A stretch of DNA of 64,000 bases from Cervus elaphus (lineage: Eukaryota > Chordata > Mammalia > Artiodactyla > Cervidae): assembly GCF_910594005.1 (NCBI RefSeq), contig NW_025316715.1:310001-374000 (forward strand), written 5' to 3'. Below the pieces are notes generated by a model. That model saw only the letters and a program-made list of their open reading frames with translations. It did no database searches and was not told the origin of the DNA. The first letter of the stretch is position 1. Each line of letters begins with the position of its first letter. Shown piece by piece: positions 63,271-64,000 of this stretch. Position numbers and translations under genes: made by a program.

Positions 63271-64000
63271 ATGCTCCTGGTATTTGTCTCACCTTTTTAT
63301 GCTCCTTCCATTTTTCACACCTTTTCATGCTCCTGTCATTTTTCACACCTTTTCATGCTCCTGGCATTTTTCACAAATTTTCATGCTTTTCGCATTTTTC
63401 ACACCTTTTCATGCCCCTGCCTTTTTCACACTTTTTCATGCTCCTCGTCTTTTTTTTTTCCTCCTCGCATTTTTCACACCTTTTCATGCTCCTCTCATTT
63501 TTCACACCTTTTCATGCTCCTCCCATTTTTCACACCTTTTCATGCTCCTGGCAGTATTCACACCTTTTCATCCTCTGGCGTTTTTCACACCTTTTCATGC
63601 TCCTTCCATTTTTCACACCTTTTCATGCTCCTGGCATTTTTCACACCTTTTCATGCTCCTGGCATTTTTCACACCTTTTCATGCTCCTCGTCTTTTTTTT
63701 TTTTCCTCCTGGCATTTTTCACACCTTTTCATGCTCCTCGCATTTTTCACACCTTTTCACGCTCCTCGCATTCTTCACACCTTTTCATCCTACTCGCATT
63801 TTTACACCTTTTCATGCTCCTCGCATTTTTCACACCTTTTCATGCTCCTCACACTTATCACACCTTTTCAGGCTCCTCGCATTTTTCACACCTTTTCATG
63901 CTCCTGGTATTTGTCACATCTTTTCATGCTCCTTCCATTTTTTACACCTTTTCATGCTCCTGTCATTTTTCACACCTTTTCATGCTCCTGGCATTTTTCA
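63271..64000 (+). repeat. Start-of-window-like segment at the right edge
   Basis: From the CTGGTATTTGTC monomer near 63,278 to the window end the sequence follows about 2,830-3,528, including the CCCCTGCCTTTTTCAC variant otherwise seen only at about 2,975. It has one extra 28-bp monomer near 63,655 and a shortened CATCCTCTGGCG junction near 63,572. The array clearly continues beyond the window. Confidence 0.88.

Larger units (their letters stand above)
1..64000 (+). repeat. Satellite array, 28-bp monomer, about 2,300 copies head to tail
   Basis: Every part of the window is built from the same short unit: CATTTTTCACACC followed by TTTTCATGCTCCTCG. Most copies differ at the two bases after CTCCT (CG, GG, GC, CA, GT, TC, TG) or by single changes such as CACACC to CACAAA or CACACA. 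No reverse-oriented monomer and no interrupting unique DNA or mobile element was seen. Pyrimidines make up 22 of 28 positions, so the strands are strongly asymmetric. The minus strand carries a TGA in each monomer and is closed in every frame. The array runs off both ends of the window. This is a satellite by structure; family name and species are not recognised. Confidence 0.98.

Noticed and set aside
1..64000. CRISPR array
   Set aside because: The period is similar to a CRISPR repeat, but there are no unique spacers; the whole period is repeat sequence.
1..64000. Telomeric or subtelomeric simple repeat
   Set aside because: No TTAGGG, TTTAGGG or related short telomere motif was seen in either orientation.
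1..64000. CENP-B box in the monomer
   Set aside because: No match to the core pattern TTCG followed by an A and CGGG was found. A centromeric role cannot be argued from this motif.
1..64000. tRNA, rRNA or other structured RNA genes
   Set aside because: No cloverleaf, conserved rRNA segment or inverted repeat found; the strand is almost all pyrimidine and lacks self-complementarity.
1..64000. Bacterial or phage sequence
   Set aside because: No ribosome-binding sites, operon layout or coding sequence, and a 64-kb array of 28-bp repeats is not expected in prokaryotes.

Overview
The whole 64 kb window is one uninterrupted head-to-tail satellite array with a monomer of about 28 bp, roughly 2,300 copies all in the same orientation. 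The consensus monomer reads CATTTTTCACACC (positions 1-13) followed by TTTTCATGCTCCTCG (positions 14-28). It is 22/28 pyrimidine on the + strand and 12/28 G+C. I see no unique sequence, transposon, RNA gene or credible protein gene at any scale. An array of this size and type points to a eukaryotic heterochromatic locus (centromeric, pericentromeric, subtelomeric or sex-chromosome satellite). I do not recognise the monomer as a named family and cannot assign a taxon.

The array is organised above the monomer. Variant monomers serve as landmarks. (M) is CTACAATGTTTCATACC. (Lb) is a CTTAGAA block exactly 82 bp after M. (La) is a second CTTAGAA block about 119 bp after a TAA-containing block. (K) is that TTTTTTAACACC block, in a W form preceded by CCTTTTTTGGTCC and a V form preceded by CGTTTTCATGGTCC. 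(X) is a TCTAGAA block, (G) is CGGCTTTTTTCATTTTTG, (S) is TTTTTCATAGC, and there are frequent T-runs of 8-20. In the best-preserved part the landmark order is M, Lb, several T-runs, K(W), La, T-runs, K(V), S, X, G, M. This cycle recurs about every 4.1-4.3 kb, giving a higher-order repeat (HOR) of about 150 monomers.

Layout: 1-5.1 kb is a 2.76 kb unit present almost twice. 5.1-11.1 kb holds irregular and then fuller HOR copies. 11.1-21.3 kb is rearranged, with local tandem duplications (111, 917, 545, 1007 and 104 bp offsets). 21.3-38.4 kb contains two near-identical 8.4-8.7 kb super-units (two HORs each), and a third begins at 38.4 kb. 43.3-47.0 kb is a patchwork with the least typical sequence of the window (about 46.27-46.61 kb). 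47.0-51.7 kb repeats 38.4-43.1 kb. 49.2-58.6 kb grew by a 2,489 bp and then an overlapping 3,100 bp tandem duplication. 58.6-63.3 kb is another HOR-like stretch. The last 0.7 kb matches sequence near 2.8-3.5 kb, so the array continues past both ends.

The very long + strand reading frames (up to about 1,660 codons) follow from a monomer with no stop triplet on this strand and a length of 1 modulo 3. They are not annotated as genes. The interesting content is structural: the HOR, nested and datable duplications, position-specific T-runs, short conversion-like patches, and intermediates between landmark families.
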